A stretch of 64,000 nucleotides of DNA, taken from assembly GCA_001771815.1 (NCBI GenBank), contig MEPU01000008.1, forward strand, positions 124,001 through 188,000. Reading direction: 5' to 3'. Made by a program: the position numbers and the translations under genes. Numbering within the stretch: the first letter of the stretch is position 1; each line of letters begins with the position of its first letter. The notes beneath the pieces were generated by a model. The model ran no database searches. It saw only the letters and a list, made by a program, of their open reading frames with translations, and was not told where the DNA came from. Below are positions 28,030-36,605 of this stretch, piece after piece. The DNA comes from Bdellovibrionales bacterium RIFCSPHIGHO2_01_FULL_40_29 (lineage in GTDB: Bacteria > Bdellovibrionota > Bdellovibrionia > Bdellovibrionales > Bdellovibrionaceae).

Positions 28030-28827
28030 GTGGCGCATAAAAATAAGCAAAATTATTCTCCTTATAAGGCCAGGCTTGAAAAGGCCGGCATTAATCCTGT
28101 TCAAAAAGCTTCAAATCGCAGCTTTAAAGCTGAAAAGATCTATTCCCCCGAAGAAGCCAATGATCGCTTAGCTGATATTTTTCGCAATCATGACTTTAAA
28201 TGCTCCCATGAAGAAAGGCAGAAGCTGGCCCTTTTTTATTCAGTCCTGATGCAAAACCAAGAACATCAAAACTTTACCCGCCTCCTTAAAATCAAAGACA
28301 TTGCCATCAAGCACTTTATTGACTCACTGATCATCACCGAGCTTTGCGATTTGCAGTTTCCTTTGCTTGATTTAGGAACCGGACCTGGATTTCCAGGAAT
28401 TCCGCTAAAAATCCGATACCCTGATCAAAAAATTCTTTTGGCCGAAGGTGTTCAAAAACGAGTCGAGTTTTTAAAAACAGTCCGCGAAAAACTGGATCTT
28501 AAAAATTTGGACATCATTGGCCGCAATGTGAACGAATTTTTTGTTTATCCGGTCAATGGGGTCATTACCCGAGCTGTTGAAGATATTCCAAATACCCTAC
28601 GAAATGTTTTGAGTTGTCTTCAATGTGGCGGAGCTGTTTATTTTATGAAAGGCCCCGGAGTTGATCCTGAATTCAAATTGATTCCTGATGAACTTTTGGA
28701 ATTTTACACATTAGAAAAAGACATCGCTTATGATTTAAAGCACACCGAAAATCACCGCCGCCTCGTGATTTTTAGAAAAATTAAAAACGCTCCACTACCG
28801 GACGATCCTGACGAGGAAGTTGAATAA
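28030..28827 (+). CDS. rsmG: 16S rRNA (guanine-N7) methyltransferase RsmG-like
   Basis: A 265-residue SAM-dependent methyltransferase. Motif I reads LLDLGTGPGFPGIPLKI and SAM-binding LAEGVQKRVEFL follows; EHQNFTRLLKIKDIAIKHFIDSL matches the RsmG N-terminal region. It is expected to methylate G527 of 16S rRNA. The start is GTG at 28030, giving a basic N-terminal extension of about 40 residues that ordinary RsmG lacks. Its end overlaps the SpoU gene by one base. The assignment to RsmG over a related rRNA methyltransferase is likely, not certain. Confidence 0.82.
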   Translation: MAHKNKQNYSPYKARLEKAGINPVQKASNRSFKAEKIYSPEEANDRLADIFRNHDFKCSHEERQKLALFYSVLMQNQEHQNFTRLLKIKDIAIKHFIDSLIITELCDLQFPLLDLGTGPGFPGIPLKIRYPDQKILLAEGVQKRVEFLKTVREKLDLKNLDIIGRNVNEFFVYPVNGVITRAVEDIPNTLRNVLSCLQCGGAVYFMKGPGVDPEFKLIPDELLEFYTLEKDIAYDLKHTENHRRLVIFRKIKNAPLPDDPDEEVE

Positions 28828-29609
28828 TGCAAACCCAAGTGATTACTTCTGAATCCAATGAAAAATTAAAAATTTTTAAATCTCTTCTGAGCGCCAAGGG
28901 AATCAAAGAGCATCATCAGTTTATTCTGAGTGGCCGCAAGTTAGTGGACGAGTTTTTATCGCAAAAACTGATGCGGTTTAAGCTTCATGCCATTGTTTTT
29001 GATAGTGAAAACTGGACTCCGGCTATTTTGAAACTTCAAACGACTCAAAAATTTGTGATTCCAAAAGCCACCTTCAAAGAACTCGACGTCATCGGCACTG
29101 GCGAGCCTCTGTTGATTATTGAGTTCAATGCTTTTGAAGCCAAAGATTTTCAATCATCTCCGCAAGAACTTGAAGTCGTATGTCCATTGGGTGATCCACG
29201 CAATCTTGGCGCCTTGATCCGCTCCGCAGTTGGACTTGGTGCCCGCGAATTCATATTAACAAAAGAATCGGCTCATCCCTTTTTACCACAGTCTGTTAAA
29301 GCGTCCTCTGGTGCTGTGCTTTATGCTCATTTTAAAAAAACCGATTTAGCCATCAATGAAATTCCAGTTGTTCGTGATAATATGGCTTTGGACTTAGATG
29401 GGCATGTGATCTCGGCGGTGAAATGGCCTCAGAATTTGCGCTTATGGGTTGGTGAAGAAGGTCCTGGATTGAAGCTCACCCCACAGCAGAAAAAAGCAAT
29501 GACCCTGGTGACAATTCCCACTCAACGAGTGGAATCATTGAATGCCATGGTTTCGGCATCGCTAGCTATTTGGGAATGGAAAAAAAGCTCGGTTCAAACA
29601 AAAAACTAA
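28827..29609 (+). CDS. SpoU/TrmH-family RNA 2'-O-methyltransferase
   Basis: A 260-residue SPOUT methyltransferase. The N-terminal substrate-binding half is followed by the SpoU core with PLGDPRNLGALIRSAVGLGA (motif 1), LWVGEEGPGLK (motif 2) and VESLNAMVSASLAIWEW (motif 3), which together form the SAM-binding trefoil knot. It probably modifies rRNA or tRNA; the target is not evident. It overlaps rsmG by one base and converges on the glycosyltransferase with a 4 bp overlap. Confidence 0.88.
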   Translation: MQTQVITSESNEKLKIFKSLLSAKGIKEHHQFILSGRKLVDEFLSQKLMRFKLHAIVFDSENWTPAILKLQTTQKFVIPKATFKELDVIGTGEPLLIIEFNAFEAKDFQSSPQELEVVCPLGDPRNLGALIRSAVGLGAREFILTKESAHPFLPQSVKASSGAVLYAHFKKTDLAINEIPVVRDNMALDLDGHVISAVKWPQNLRLWVGEEGPGLKLTPQQKKAMTLVTIPTQRVESLNAMVSASLAIWEWKKSSVQTKN

Positions 29610-30301
29610 TATTTACGAATCAACCAAACTCGGTAAAAAGCCTCGAGCACTATTTTAAGTGACATTTTACTTTGCCCGACACGTCGATCCTCGAAAGTGA
29701 TCGGGACTTCTAGGACAGGATAATTATATTTTTGAGCTTTATACTTCAGCTCAATTTGAAAACTGTAACCATTTGATTGAATCGTGTCTAAACCAATATC
29801 TTGAAGCACTTTCGTTTGCCAACCATTGAAACCTCCGGTCCAATCCCGAATAGGATATCCCAAGATCAACCGCGAATACACACCTCCACCCCGTGAAATG
29901 AGTTTTCGTAAAAAACCCCAATTGACGGTTTTCCCACCTGATACATATCTCGATCCAAGGACAACAGGATGAGTTTCAATTTTTTCTAGAATTTTTATTA
30001 AATCTTGCGGAGAATGAGAAAAATCAGCATCCATCTCGATCATGGCATCATACTTATTCTGAAGTCCCCATTTAAATCCAGCGATGTAGGCTTGTCCTAA
30101 GCCATTTTTTTGAGTTCGCTTGAGTAAATTCACTCGTGGAGAATGTTGACGAAACTTCAAAACTTCGTCCGCCGTTCCATCCGGAGACGAATCATCCACA
30201 ACGAGCACATCAAATTCTGTCGGTAATTGCATCAGTGCCGGAAGCAATTGTTTGATATTTTCAATCTCATTATACGTTGGAACAATGACTAATTTTTTCA
30301 T
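29606..30301 (-). CDS. Polyprenol-phosphate mannose synthase-like glycosyltransferase (Dpm1-type)
   Basis: A 231-residue GT2 enzyme of the Dpm1 type. It shows IVPTYNEIENIKQLLP, VVDDSSPDGTADEV, the DxD motif EMDADFSHSPQDL, GSRYVSGG and EVPITFEDRRVGQSKMS. It lacks the membrane anchors of DPM-GtrA fusions. It would transfer a hexose from a nucleotide sugar to a polyprenyl phosphate. I chose ATG 30301, two bases after the mevalonate kinase stop with GGAG at good spacing; the longer frame needs a TTG. Being the last gene of the mevalonate operon, it links isoprenoid supply to lipid-linked sugars. Confidence 0.85.
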   Translation of the reverse strand: MKKLVIVPTYNEIENIKQLLPALMQLPTEFDVLVVDDSSPDGTADEVLKFRQHSPRVNLLKRTQKNGLGQAYIAGFKWGLQNKYDAMIEMDADFSHSPQDLIKILEKIETHPVVLGSRYVSGGKTVNWGFLRKLISRGGGVYSRLILGYPIRDWTGGFNGWQTKVLQDIGLDTIQSNGYSFQIELKYKAQKYNYPVLEVPITFEDRRVGQSKMSLKIVLEAFYRVWLIRKY

Positions 30302-30303
30302 TT

Positions 30304-31230
30304 TTATTTCTCCGTACAAGGAATCAGATTAAAAGGTAAATGAATAGGCTTGTGGTTCCAAAGACTCAACATAAACCCACCACCACCAGATCCCGTTAAC
30401 TTAACTGCAAGTGCACCATGTTTCAAAAGCAGTTCCTCGTGGTTTTTAACATTCTGATTCATTAAACCCCAATCGCGAAAACAACTGTGAGCTTTATTCA
30501 TGGCATCTATCCAACCCGCTTCGTTTTTTTGATGATTTAATAGTTCTGAAAATTGACTCACGGCAGACATCATGCGTTCATCAATTTCTTTTGCAAATTG
30601 GGGTTGATCTAATCCCAGATTCTTCACTCGCGTTACACAGTCCTTGGTAATACCTTGTGCTCCGGTGTGCGACAAATAAAGTTGTGGCATGTGGTAATTC
30701 TCAATTTCATGGATTCCTTGTTCACGAGAAAACAAAAGTGGTTTCTTCCGCAGCACAACGGCAATATCGACACCACTGCTTTCGCCATGAAATAAGTTTT
30801 CTAATTGACGTGCAAATTCATAAAGAGAATCTGTTTGTGGCTCCTTCTGCGAATCCGTAGATACATAACCCAAAAAGTGAAAAAACTCAGCCACCGCCAC
30901 GCAAAGTGTGGCTGAAGCTCCCATACCCGCTCCAAAAAGAATATTGGACTGAAGAATCACCTGTCCCGTTAATGTTTCAGATTGAATCTTTAGAGTCTCA
31001 AGAGCACGGGCAAATACAGCATTGACCACAGATTGGATTTCCAAAGAATTCTCGCCACGCAGAGTGATTTCAAAAGGCATTTCACTCGTGAAATAAAATA
31101 TTTCAAGGTACTGACTGGTCAGTGGAAAAACCAAGGCCTTTCCACCACGAAGGACGGTGTGTTCTCCTGCAAGAATCCACTTGCCCGGAATTTTCTGATA
31201 AAATGCAGGTGCTGAATTAAGATTTTGCAC
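30304..31230 (-). CDS. Mevalonate kinase-like GHMP kinase
   Basis: A 308-residue GHMP kinase. Motif 1 PGKWILAGEHTVLRGG, motif 2 FGAGMGASATLCVAVAE and motif 3 KLTGSGGGGFML are all present, plus FHGESSGVDIAV with the catalytic aspartate, typical of mevalonate kinase. The start is GTG at 31230-31228 with GAGGGA 4 bp upstream, overlapping the decarboxylase gene by 14 bp; a longer frame to 31341 would add 37 unrelated residues. It catalyses ATP-dependent phosphorylation of mevalonate. Confidence 0.85.
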   Translation of the reverse strand: MQNLNSAPAFYQKIPGKWILAGEHTVLRGGKALVFPLTSQYLEIFYFTSEMPFEITLRGENSLEIQSVVNAVFARALETLKIQSETLTGQVILQSNILFGAGMGASATLCVAVAEFFHFLGYVSTDSQKEPQTDSLYEFARQLENLFHGESSGVDIAVVLRKKPLLFSREQGIHEIENYHMPQLYLSHTGAQGITKDCVTRVKNLGLDQPQFAKEIDERMMSAVSQFSELLNHQKNEAGWIDAMNKAHSCFRDWGLMNQNVKNHEELLLKHGALAVKLTGSGGGGFMLSLWNHKPIHLPFNLIPCTEK

Positions 31231-32179
31231 AATATCCCTCGTCGGTCCACATTGGAAAACTTGGATTAAAGACGGACTTGTATTTTTTGTAAGTGTCAGT
31301 CTGATCCGGCCGGTATAACAAATGAATATTGCTTCCGGCATCCATAGTGACCAATGGTCCGTCTTTTTCAGATCTCCACAATTCTAAAATCTGTCGCAGA
31401 ACCTGTTGAGATCCCGCCGTCATATACATAAAAGGTGGTTTTGAGGTGTGAAATAATACATGCATATCCCAGAATTCATTCCAACAAATTTGAAAAGCCT
31501 CTTCCCAGTGCCCACGGCTTAAAGACTCAGACAAATCCTGCAATCTTTTTTCAGCTCTTTCAGGTCGATTTAAAAATAACTCTGAGGTTAGAACCAACTG
31601 ATGTGCCTGACTTGATGAAACAGCTTTAATGCTTTCATCACATAAAATCACTTGATGCTTAAGATTTGAAATCGGCAAAGCCACGGGCTCGATACTTTCT
31701 GAAGTCCACTTCACCCACGGTCCTGAAAAAGATCGACAGGAAGACCCCGATCCCAATTTGGAAATCAGTGCCAATTGCAATTCAGATTTTTGAATCGTTG
31801 TACTACAGGCATAAGCCGCTCGTGTCAGTGCCGCAAAGCTTGAAGCCGAACTGGCCAATCCACAATCTGACGGAAAATTATTTGCGGATTCAATATGGTA
31901 AAATCCAGACAGATTGAATTCTTTTTTTAATTTTGCAAAAAAACTTAAAAATTTCTTCTTGCCCGTTTCAGAAAGTTCAATAGGCCGAAGATCCGAACGA
32001 ACAAAAGGCCGCCATTGATCCTCAAGCAATTGAGGTCCCGGTTGCAATCGAACAAATGTTCGTAAATGATCCAATGTGTAGGACAGTGACGAATTGCATG
32101 GTCGATTATTCACAGGATCTGTTTTTCCCATATATTTGATCAATGCAATATTAGATGGAGCCGACGCTTCAATCCACAT
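31217..32179 (-). CDS. mvaD: Diphosphomevalonate decarboxylase
   Basis: A 320-residue GHMP-fold decarboxylase that makes isopentenyl diphosphate. It has APSNIALIKYMGK near the start, NFPSDCGLASSASSFAAL (the ATP loop) and TMDAGSNIHLLY with the conserved aspartate near the C-terminus. The ATG at 32179 is preceded by GGGAG at 5 bp; a GTG six bases earlier is less well placed. It overlaps the upstream kinase gene by 11 bp and the mevalonate kinase gene by 14 bp. Confidence 0.92.
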   Translation of the reverse strand: MWIEASAPSNIALIKYMGKTDPVNNRPCNSSLSYTLDHLRTFVRLQPGPQLLEDQWRPFVRSDLRPIELSETGKKKFLSFFAKLKKEFNLSGFYHIESANNFPSDCGLASSASSFAALTRAAYACSTTIQKSELQLALISKLGSGSSCRSFSGPWVKWTSESIEPVALPISNLKHQVILCDESIKAVSSSQAHQLVLTSELFLNRPERAEKRLQDLSESLSRGHWEEAFQICWNEFWDMHVLFHTSKPPFMYMTAGSQQVLRQILELWRSEKDGPLVTMDAGSNIHLLYRPDQTDTYKKYKSVFNPSFPMWTDEGYCAKS

Positions 32180-33044
32180 AGGCACTCCCTTGAACCTGAG
32201 ACAATTGATCTAAAATCCCCATAGCAATATCCTGTGTTGTCGCGCAAATATTTAAATTCAATTCTGAAATCTTATGTTTCACATGAGAAAAATTCTCCGT
32301 TCGACACATCACAAAAATCACATCCGCGCCCATGGCGCCACACGGTTTTGCAGAAAGAATTTCTGGGGATTTACGAAGGTTTAAGCTCAACTCTAAAGAT
32401 TCTTTCTGAATGAACTGCTCCCTCACTAAAAAATCAGACCACTCGTTTAATCCTCGACAGAAATCCTCGCCATTTTTTTTAAAATACAACTCCACAATGG
32501 GATTCGAAATTCTGGGAAAATGTCTGATTTGATCTAAATTCAATGTCGCTAAATGCTCGTGCGTTTTCACTTTCAATCCCGTTGAAACTATAAAAAACTC
32601 AAAATCTGAGAAATTCCAACCCAAAGATTGATAGACCTGAGACTCCTGATCAAAATGCAAGATGCGTCCAAAATACTGAATGGCCATATCCAAACCACTC
32701 ACTCGCGCTCCACATTTTTCACTTATACTTTGATATTGAAGTCGGATATCCGAAAAATTGGAATTGGCTTTTAACGTAGGAATTAAAACACTCAGGTACT
32801 CGGCTGTGGATTTACCGAATCCACCCCATCCAATATGATCTTGAAATTGAAAAGGGAATTTCCTTTTGGATTCACTCCAAAGTAATCCCGCAGGACTCTG
32901 CTCAGAAAATGGAAACGAAAAATTCTCTTGGGAAATTGTCTGCATCGAAAATCCAGGCGTCGTGGCGACTCCCAGAACAGACCCCTCAACCAATGCTGAA
33001 TACTCTCCGACCAGAAATGTTTTTCCAGGAATCACGAACGTCAT
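32169..33044 (-). CDS. GHMP kinase, probable phosphomevalonate kinase
   Basis: A 291-residue GHMP-superfamily protein. The N-terminus IPGKTFLVGEYSALVEG is as in phosphomevalonate kinases. The ATP loop reads GWGGFGKSTAEYL at 72-83 in place of the usual GLGSSAA, and the C-terminal motif is AKPCGAMGADVIFV at 232-245. SGLDMA carries a plausible catalytic aspartate. It lies between HMG-CoA reductase and the decarboxylase, and the phosphomevalonate step is the one otherwise missing, so I assign it by position. Its substrate specificity is not certain. Confidence 0.75.
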   Translation of the reverse strand: MTFVIPGKTFLVGEYSALVEGSVLGVATTPGFSMQTISQENFSFPFSEQSPAGLLWSESKRKFPFQFQDHIGWGGFGKSTAEYLSVLIPTLKANSNFSDIRLQYQSISEKCGARVSGLDMAIQYFGRILHFDQESQVYQSLGWNFSDFEFFIVSTGLKVKTHEHLATLNLDQIRHFPRISNPIVELYFKKNGEDFCRGLNEWSDFLVREQFIQKESLELSLNLRKSPEILSAKPCGAMGADVIFVMCRTENFSHVKHKISELNLNICATTQDIAMGILDQLSQVQGSAYVD

Positions 33045-34334
33045 TTAGTGATGGGTGCTATTTCTGAGGTCTTTAAGAACTTCAACAGCATTTGATAAAG
33101 AAATACGTTTTCTTAAAGCTAAAATTTCTTCTAATTTTTTAACCATTGTTGGCATTTCATTCTCAGTTGCCCCTGCACCCAGTGATAAATTCTTAATATG
33201 TAATTTCATGTGACCTTCGATAATTCCAACAGTTGTCAGAGCTCGTAAGGCACCTAAGTTTTGAACCAATCCAACAGCAGCAATAACTCGTGACAACTCA
33301 GTCGCTGATAGAACACCTAATATCTTCATCGAAATTTTTGCAGATGGGTGTAGCGCTGTCACACCGCCAACAGTTCCCACAACCAATGGAGCTTCTAGTG
33401 TTCCTATCAATCCGCTTGGTGTTTGACGCCATTTTGTGATCGAACGATATTGTCCACCTTGTGTCGCAAAAGCATGGACTCCGGCCTCGACCGCGCGCCA
33501 ATCATTACCTGTTGCAATGAGTATCGGATCAATCCCATTCAAAACACCCTTATTGTTGGTTGCTGCACGATAGGGGTCAAGTTCAGCAAAGCGCGAAGCC
33601 TCTTCAATTTTTAAAGCCAAATCAGGATCAATATTTTTAAGTTCGACTGTCGCGCGCGTCAGTTTTGTATCCACCAAATTAGATAGAATACACATATTGA
33701 CTGTTTCCCCCGTAAAAAGTTCTAGGGGCTCTTTTAAAAACTCACAAACTTGATTCATGATGTTGGCACCCATGGCATCACACGGATCCATATAGATATG
33801 AACAACGCCCATCTCAAAACCATCATCACGAACCAACCGTCGAACAGTTATGTTACGAACGCCACCGCCACGGGCAACTAAACCAAATGCCACTTCACGA
33901 TTAGCCAATTCGATCAAATAATTTTTCTGATGCAAGATTTGTGTTTCAAAGTTTCCAAAATTATTCACTTTAGCAAACTGAATTTGGCCAATTATTTCAG
34001 TTCCTAAAATTTCAGTTGTCACGGATCCGTTCTCTCGAACCCATTTTGCTGTTTTTGATGCCGCAGCAATAATGGACGTTTCCTCAACGGCCATTGGAAT
34101 TATAAAGTCTTTCCCATCAATTCGAAAATTAGTAGCAACTCCCATTGGCAATTGAAAGTAGCCAATCACATTCTCAACAAATTTTTCTGCCAAGCTGACA
34201 TCTTTTAATCCGCCTTTGCGCAAGTACTCAGCGTCCTCGATCGAGATCAAATCAACATCAGTTAATGTTTTCAAACGCTGTTCATAGTTTAGCTTTGAAA
34301 AACCTTTAAATAGGGCGTTTTTATTATTTTTCAT
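33045..34334 (-). CDS. mvaA: Hydroxymethylglutaryl-CoA reductase, class II (degradative-type fold)
   Basis: A 429-residue class II HMG-CoA reductase. It shows ENVIGYFQLPMGVATNF near the N-terminus, PMAVEETSIIAAAS with the catalytic glutamate, DAMGANIMNQ, the lysine in ATNNKGVLNGID, and GHMKLHIKNLS with the catalytic histidine. It produces mevalonate. The ATG at 34334 overlaps the fni stop as ATGA; the longer frame to 34349 would begin inside fni. No HMG-CoA synthase gene is in the window. Confidence 0.94.
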   Translation of the reverse strand: MKNNKNALFKGFSKLNYEQRLKTLTDVDLISIEDAEYLRKGGLKDVSLAEKFVENVIGYFQLPMGVATNFRIDGKDFIIPMAVEETSIIAAASKTAKWVRENGSVTTEILGTEIIGQIQFAKVNNFGNFETQILHQKNYLIELANREVAFGLVARGGGVRNITVRRLVRDDGFEMGVVHIYMDPCDAMGANIMNQVCEFLKEPLELFTGETVNMCILSNLVDTKLTRATVELKNIDPDLALKIEEASRFAELDPYRAATNNKGVLNGIDPILIATGNDWRAVEAGVHAFATQGGQYRSITKWRQTPSGLIGTLEAPLVVGTVGGVTALHPSAKISMKILGVLSATELSRVIAAVGLVQNLGALRALTTVGIIEGHMKLHIKNLSLGAGATENEMPTMVKKLEEILALRKRISLSNAVEVLKDLRNSTHH

Positions 34335-35362
34335 GCCTGATACTGCCAAACCTTTTTATGTAAAAATTCTTCAGTGCGTTTTATCCCAAGACAAAACATG
34401 GATACTTTGAGTTGATAATCAAAAACGTCCATGACCTTCATGACTGCTATTTCAGAATCAATCGCTGCCTTCATCAAGGGTTGAGCAATTCCAATGGCCC
34501 TTGCTCCTAAAGCCAAACATTTTGCTGTATCAACACCACTTCGTATTCCACCCGAAGCAAAAATAGGATGAAAGAGCACATACTCTTGACACTGCAAAAG
34601 GCAATCAATCGTACTGCTTCCCCAATCACTGAAAGCAGAAATAGCCATTTTCTCGGTAGAATCATCCTCATGTCTTAAGGCTTCAATATAACCCCAATGA
34701 GTTCCACCATGTCCTGCAACATCAACAGCATAAACTCCGATATCGATTAGTTTTTTAACGAGATCTGCTGAAATTCCAAAACCGACTTCCTTCACCAAAA
34801 TAGGAATTTTCGATTTTTTGACTAAGGTTTCAATGGATTTCAATCCATGAGTAAAATCCACATGACTATTTTTTTGAAAAACTTCTTGAAGTGGATTTAA
34901 GTGTATATACAAAGCCACCGCATCCAGATTTTCAGCCAGCTTCAATATGGCTTCGGCAGGATACTGAATCACTTCAAGTATACCCACGTTTGAAATAAAA
35001 CGGACATCTGGTGCCAACTTGCGAATTTCTTTCCATTCATGAGCCGCATCAGGATCTGTGAGCTCTTTTCGCTGAGATCCGATGGCCATCAGCCAATTCT
35101 TTTCTTGAGCTGCTAATGCCAATCGCAGATTGATAGATTTTGAATCTTCATGACCCGCTGTCATGGATGAAATAAAATGAGGTGTTGAAAATGTGAAATC
35201 AAATAACTGGGTTTGAAGATGGATATCGTTAAAACGAATTTCAGGCAGCGCATTGTGCGATAATTTTATTTTCGCAAACTGACTATCGGCCAATTGCTGA
35301 GATTGCTCGGATAATGCCAGGCGAATATGATCTTTCTTTCTTTGTTCGAAATCGTTTTTCAT
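34331..35362 (-). CDS. fni: Type 2 isopentenyl-diphosphate delta-isomerase
   Basis: A 343-residue FMN- and NADPH-dependent isomerase interconverting isopentenyl and dimethylallyl diphosphate. It shows RKKDHIRLAL near the start, FISSMTAGHEDS, AIGSQRKEL, YIHLNPLQEV and VKEVGFGIS, all characteristic of IDI-2. It is the first gene of the mevalonate operon. A strong terminator for the upstream rplT lies at 35390-35421, so the operon probably has its own promoter in the short gap that follows, which I could not pin down. Confidence 0.95.
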   Translation of the reverse strand: MKNDFEQRKKDHIRLALSEQSQQLADSQFAKIKLSHNALPEIRFNDIHLQTQLFDFTFSTPHFISSMTAGHEDSKSINLRLALAAQEKNWLMAIGSQRKELTDPDAAHEWKEIRKLAPDVRFISNVGILEVIQYPAEAILKLAENLDAVALYIHLNPLQEVFQKNSHVDFTHGLKSIETLVKKSKIPILVKEVGFGISADLVKKLIDIGVYAVDVAGHGGTHWGYIEALRHEDDSTEKMAISAFSDWGSSTIDCLLQCQEYVLFHPIFASGGIRSGVDTAKCLALGARAIGIAQPLMKAAIDSEIAVMKVMDVFDYQLKVSMFCLGIKRTEEFLHKKVWQYQA

Positions 35363-35389
35363 TTTTACCCTTATCTAGTTGTCCTCAAT

Positions 35390-35421
35390 AAAAAAGGCGA
35401 GCTGTATTCCAACTCGCCTTT
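35390..35421 (-). terminator. Rho-independent terminator of rplT
   Basis: On the minus strand AAAGGCGAG, an 11-base loop, then CTCGCC followed by TTTTTT. This is the clearest intrinsic terminator in the window and lies 24 bp after the rplT stop. Confidence 0.88.
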
Positions 35422-35445
35422 AACAAAGCATAACTAATATGGCCT

Positions 35446-35793
35446 TTATTTAATAGCGTGTTGGCAAAGTGATGTGAATGCTGTTGCATCCGTAATTGCC
35501 AAGTCTGCTAATACTTTACGATCCAACTCGATACCGGCTTTAATTAAACCACCGATTAAACGTGAGTAAGTCGTGCCATTCATGCGTGCTGCTGCATTAA
35601 TTCGTTGAGTCCACAAAGCACGGAAAGAACGTTTTTTCATTTTTCTGTGTTTGTAGGCATACGCCATACCACGGTCATTTTTTTCAACCGCGTGAGTGTA
35701 TGAACGCGAACCCGCTGAGTAGTAACCTTTAGCTCTTTTTAAAACTTTTTTGTGGCGACGACGATTAGTCATCCCCGATTTTACACGTGCCAT
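35446..35793 (-). CDS. rplT: 50S ribosomal protein L20
   Basis: A 115-residue L20 of normal size with the basic N-terminal tail ([23 protein letters not shown]) and [23 protein letters not shown] precedes the ATG. It lies 10 bp after rpmI. L20 represses its own operon in several bacteria; a hairpin ahead of rpmI could serve this, but I cannot recognise the L20 operator. Confidence 0.98.
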   Translation of the reverse strand: MARVKSGMTNRRRHKKVLKRAKGYYSAGSRSYTHAVEKNDRGMAYAYKHRKMKKRSFRALWTQRINAAARMNGTTYSRLIGGLIKAGIELDRKVLADLAITDATAFTSLCQHAIK

Positions 35794-35803
35794 CGTTTAC
35801 TCC

Positions 35804-35989
35804 TTAAAAGCCGAATTGGCGCTTCACTTGAAGCATGTTTGCATCAGCGACATAAATAACTTGTCCCAGATGACGTTTAGTTTTCGAACTCATGTGAGAG
35901 TTCAAGTGGCGCATTTTTGTTTGTTTGCGTTTCACTTTTCCGCTTTTAAGAACGCGCATGCGTTTCTTTGCACCAGAGTGCGTTTTCAT
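35804..35989 (-). CDS. rpmI: 50S ribosomal protein L35
   Basis: A 61-residue basic protein with MKTHSGAKKRMRVLKSGKVKR, the L35 signature, slightly shorter than the usual 64-66 residues. A GGAGGAAGG ribosome site precedes the ATG. It has its own promoter candidate at 36065-36093 because the lipoprotein gene separates it from infC. Confidence 0.97.
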   Translation of the reverse strand: MKTHSGAKKRMRVLKSGKVKRKQTKMRHLNSHMSSKTKRHLGQVIYVADANMLQVKRQFGF

Positions 35990-36012
35990 AATGACCTTCC
36001 TCCGACAGGGCG

Positions 36013-36031
36013 AGATCTTGAAATAAGATCT
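36013..36031 (-). promoter_or_regulatory. Stem-loop in the rpmI leader
   Basis: AGATCTT and AAGATCT form a perfect 7 bp stem with a 5-base loop, about 12 bases upstream of the rpmI GGAGG site. It is placed where ribosomal-protein autoregulation often acts; function is inferred. Confidence 0.4.
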
Positions 36032-36064
36032 ACTTGTTAGCCAACTGACAGCCTTAATTTGAGT

Positions 36065-36093
36065 CTTATAGATGTAGGGAATTATGGTGAAAA
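36065..36093 (-). promoter_or_regulatory. Candidate rpmI-rplT promoter
   Basis: Minus-strand TTTTCA (36093-36088), 17 bp spacer, TATAAG (36070-36065), giving a leader of roughly 70 bases before the rpmI start. The -10 is five of six from consensus. Confidence 0.4.
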
Positions 36094-36124
36094 AATCAAG
36101 GATTTTAGTAACTTAGATGTCTAG

Positions 36125-36156
36125 ATCAGCACGAACTGCTTAAAATACGTGCTGAT
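36125..36156 (-). terminator. Hairpin after the lipoprotein gene, no U tract
   Basis: ATCAGCACG and CGTGCTGAT form a perfect 9 bp stem about 20 bp after the stop of the lipoprotein gene. No T run follows on either strand, so it may stabilise a 3' end or assist Rho-type termination rather than be a classical terminator. Confidence 0.45.
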
Positions 36157-36175
36157 TGTTAATAAAATACGCTCA

Positions 36176-36604
36176 CTACTGATTTAAGATGGTTGGAGGA
36201 CATCGAAATGTCGTTCCTAAAAAGACTGTTTGAGGAATTTTTTCAGTCTGCTCTTCGGCCTTTTGCTCAGGGGCTTCCTTTGCATCTTTTTTGGTGACAT
36301 CAACTATTGCAGAATGAGTCGTAGCCATTTTAGACTTATTTTTTGACATAAAAACTAAAATATTACCATTCAATTTAAAAGCCTTATTTCGAAGATCAAT
36401 ACGAGTATCTAAAGTCATTTCTGGTTCTTTGCCAGCAGTCACAACTGTATCTTCATTTTCTTGGACGCTGGAAACTTCGCCCATATACAAACACCCTTTA
36501 GGTTCTGCATCGAAAATACGAATACGTTCGGCCCCTGGGGTCACAGTTTTTGAAACACATGATACCAACCCCAAAACAACAGCCCCCAGAATGGCAATGG
36601 TCAT
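36176..36604 (-). CDS. Small lipoprotein, DUF4156-like
   Basis: A 142-residue secreted lipoprotein: a hydrophobic signal (MTIAILGAVVLGLVSC) with lipobox cysteine at 16, then segments RIFDAEPKGCLYMGEVSSVQ and DLRNKAFKLNGNILVF that resemble DUF4156 outer-membrane-associated lipoproteins. An E/K/Q-rich linker and a final TTFRCPP follow. The ATG at 36604 is 1 bp from the infC stop with GAGGA at 5 bp; the longer frame begins inside infC. Its place between infC and rpmI is unusual. Function unknown. Confidence 0.78.
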   Translation of the reverse strand: MTIAILGAVVLGLVSCVSKTVTPGAERIRIFDAEPKGCLYMGEVSSVQENEDTVVTAGKEPEMTLDTRIDLRNKAFKLNGNILVFMSKNKSKMATTHSAIVDVTKKDAKEAPEQKAEEQTEKIPQTVFLGTTFRCPPTILNQ

Positions 36605-36605
36605 T

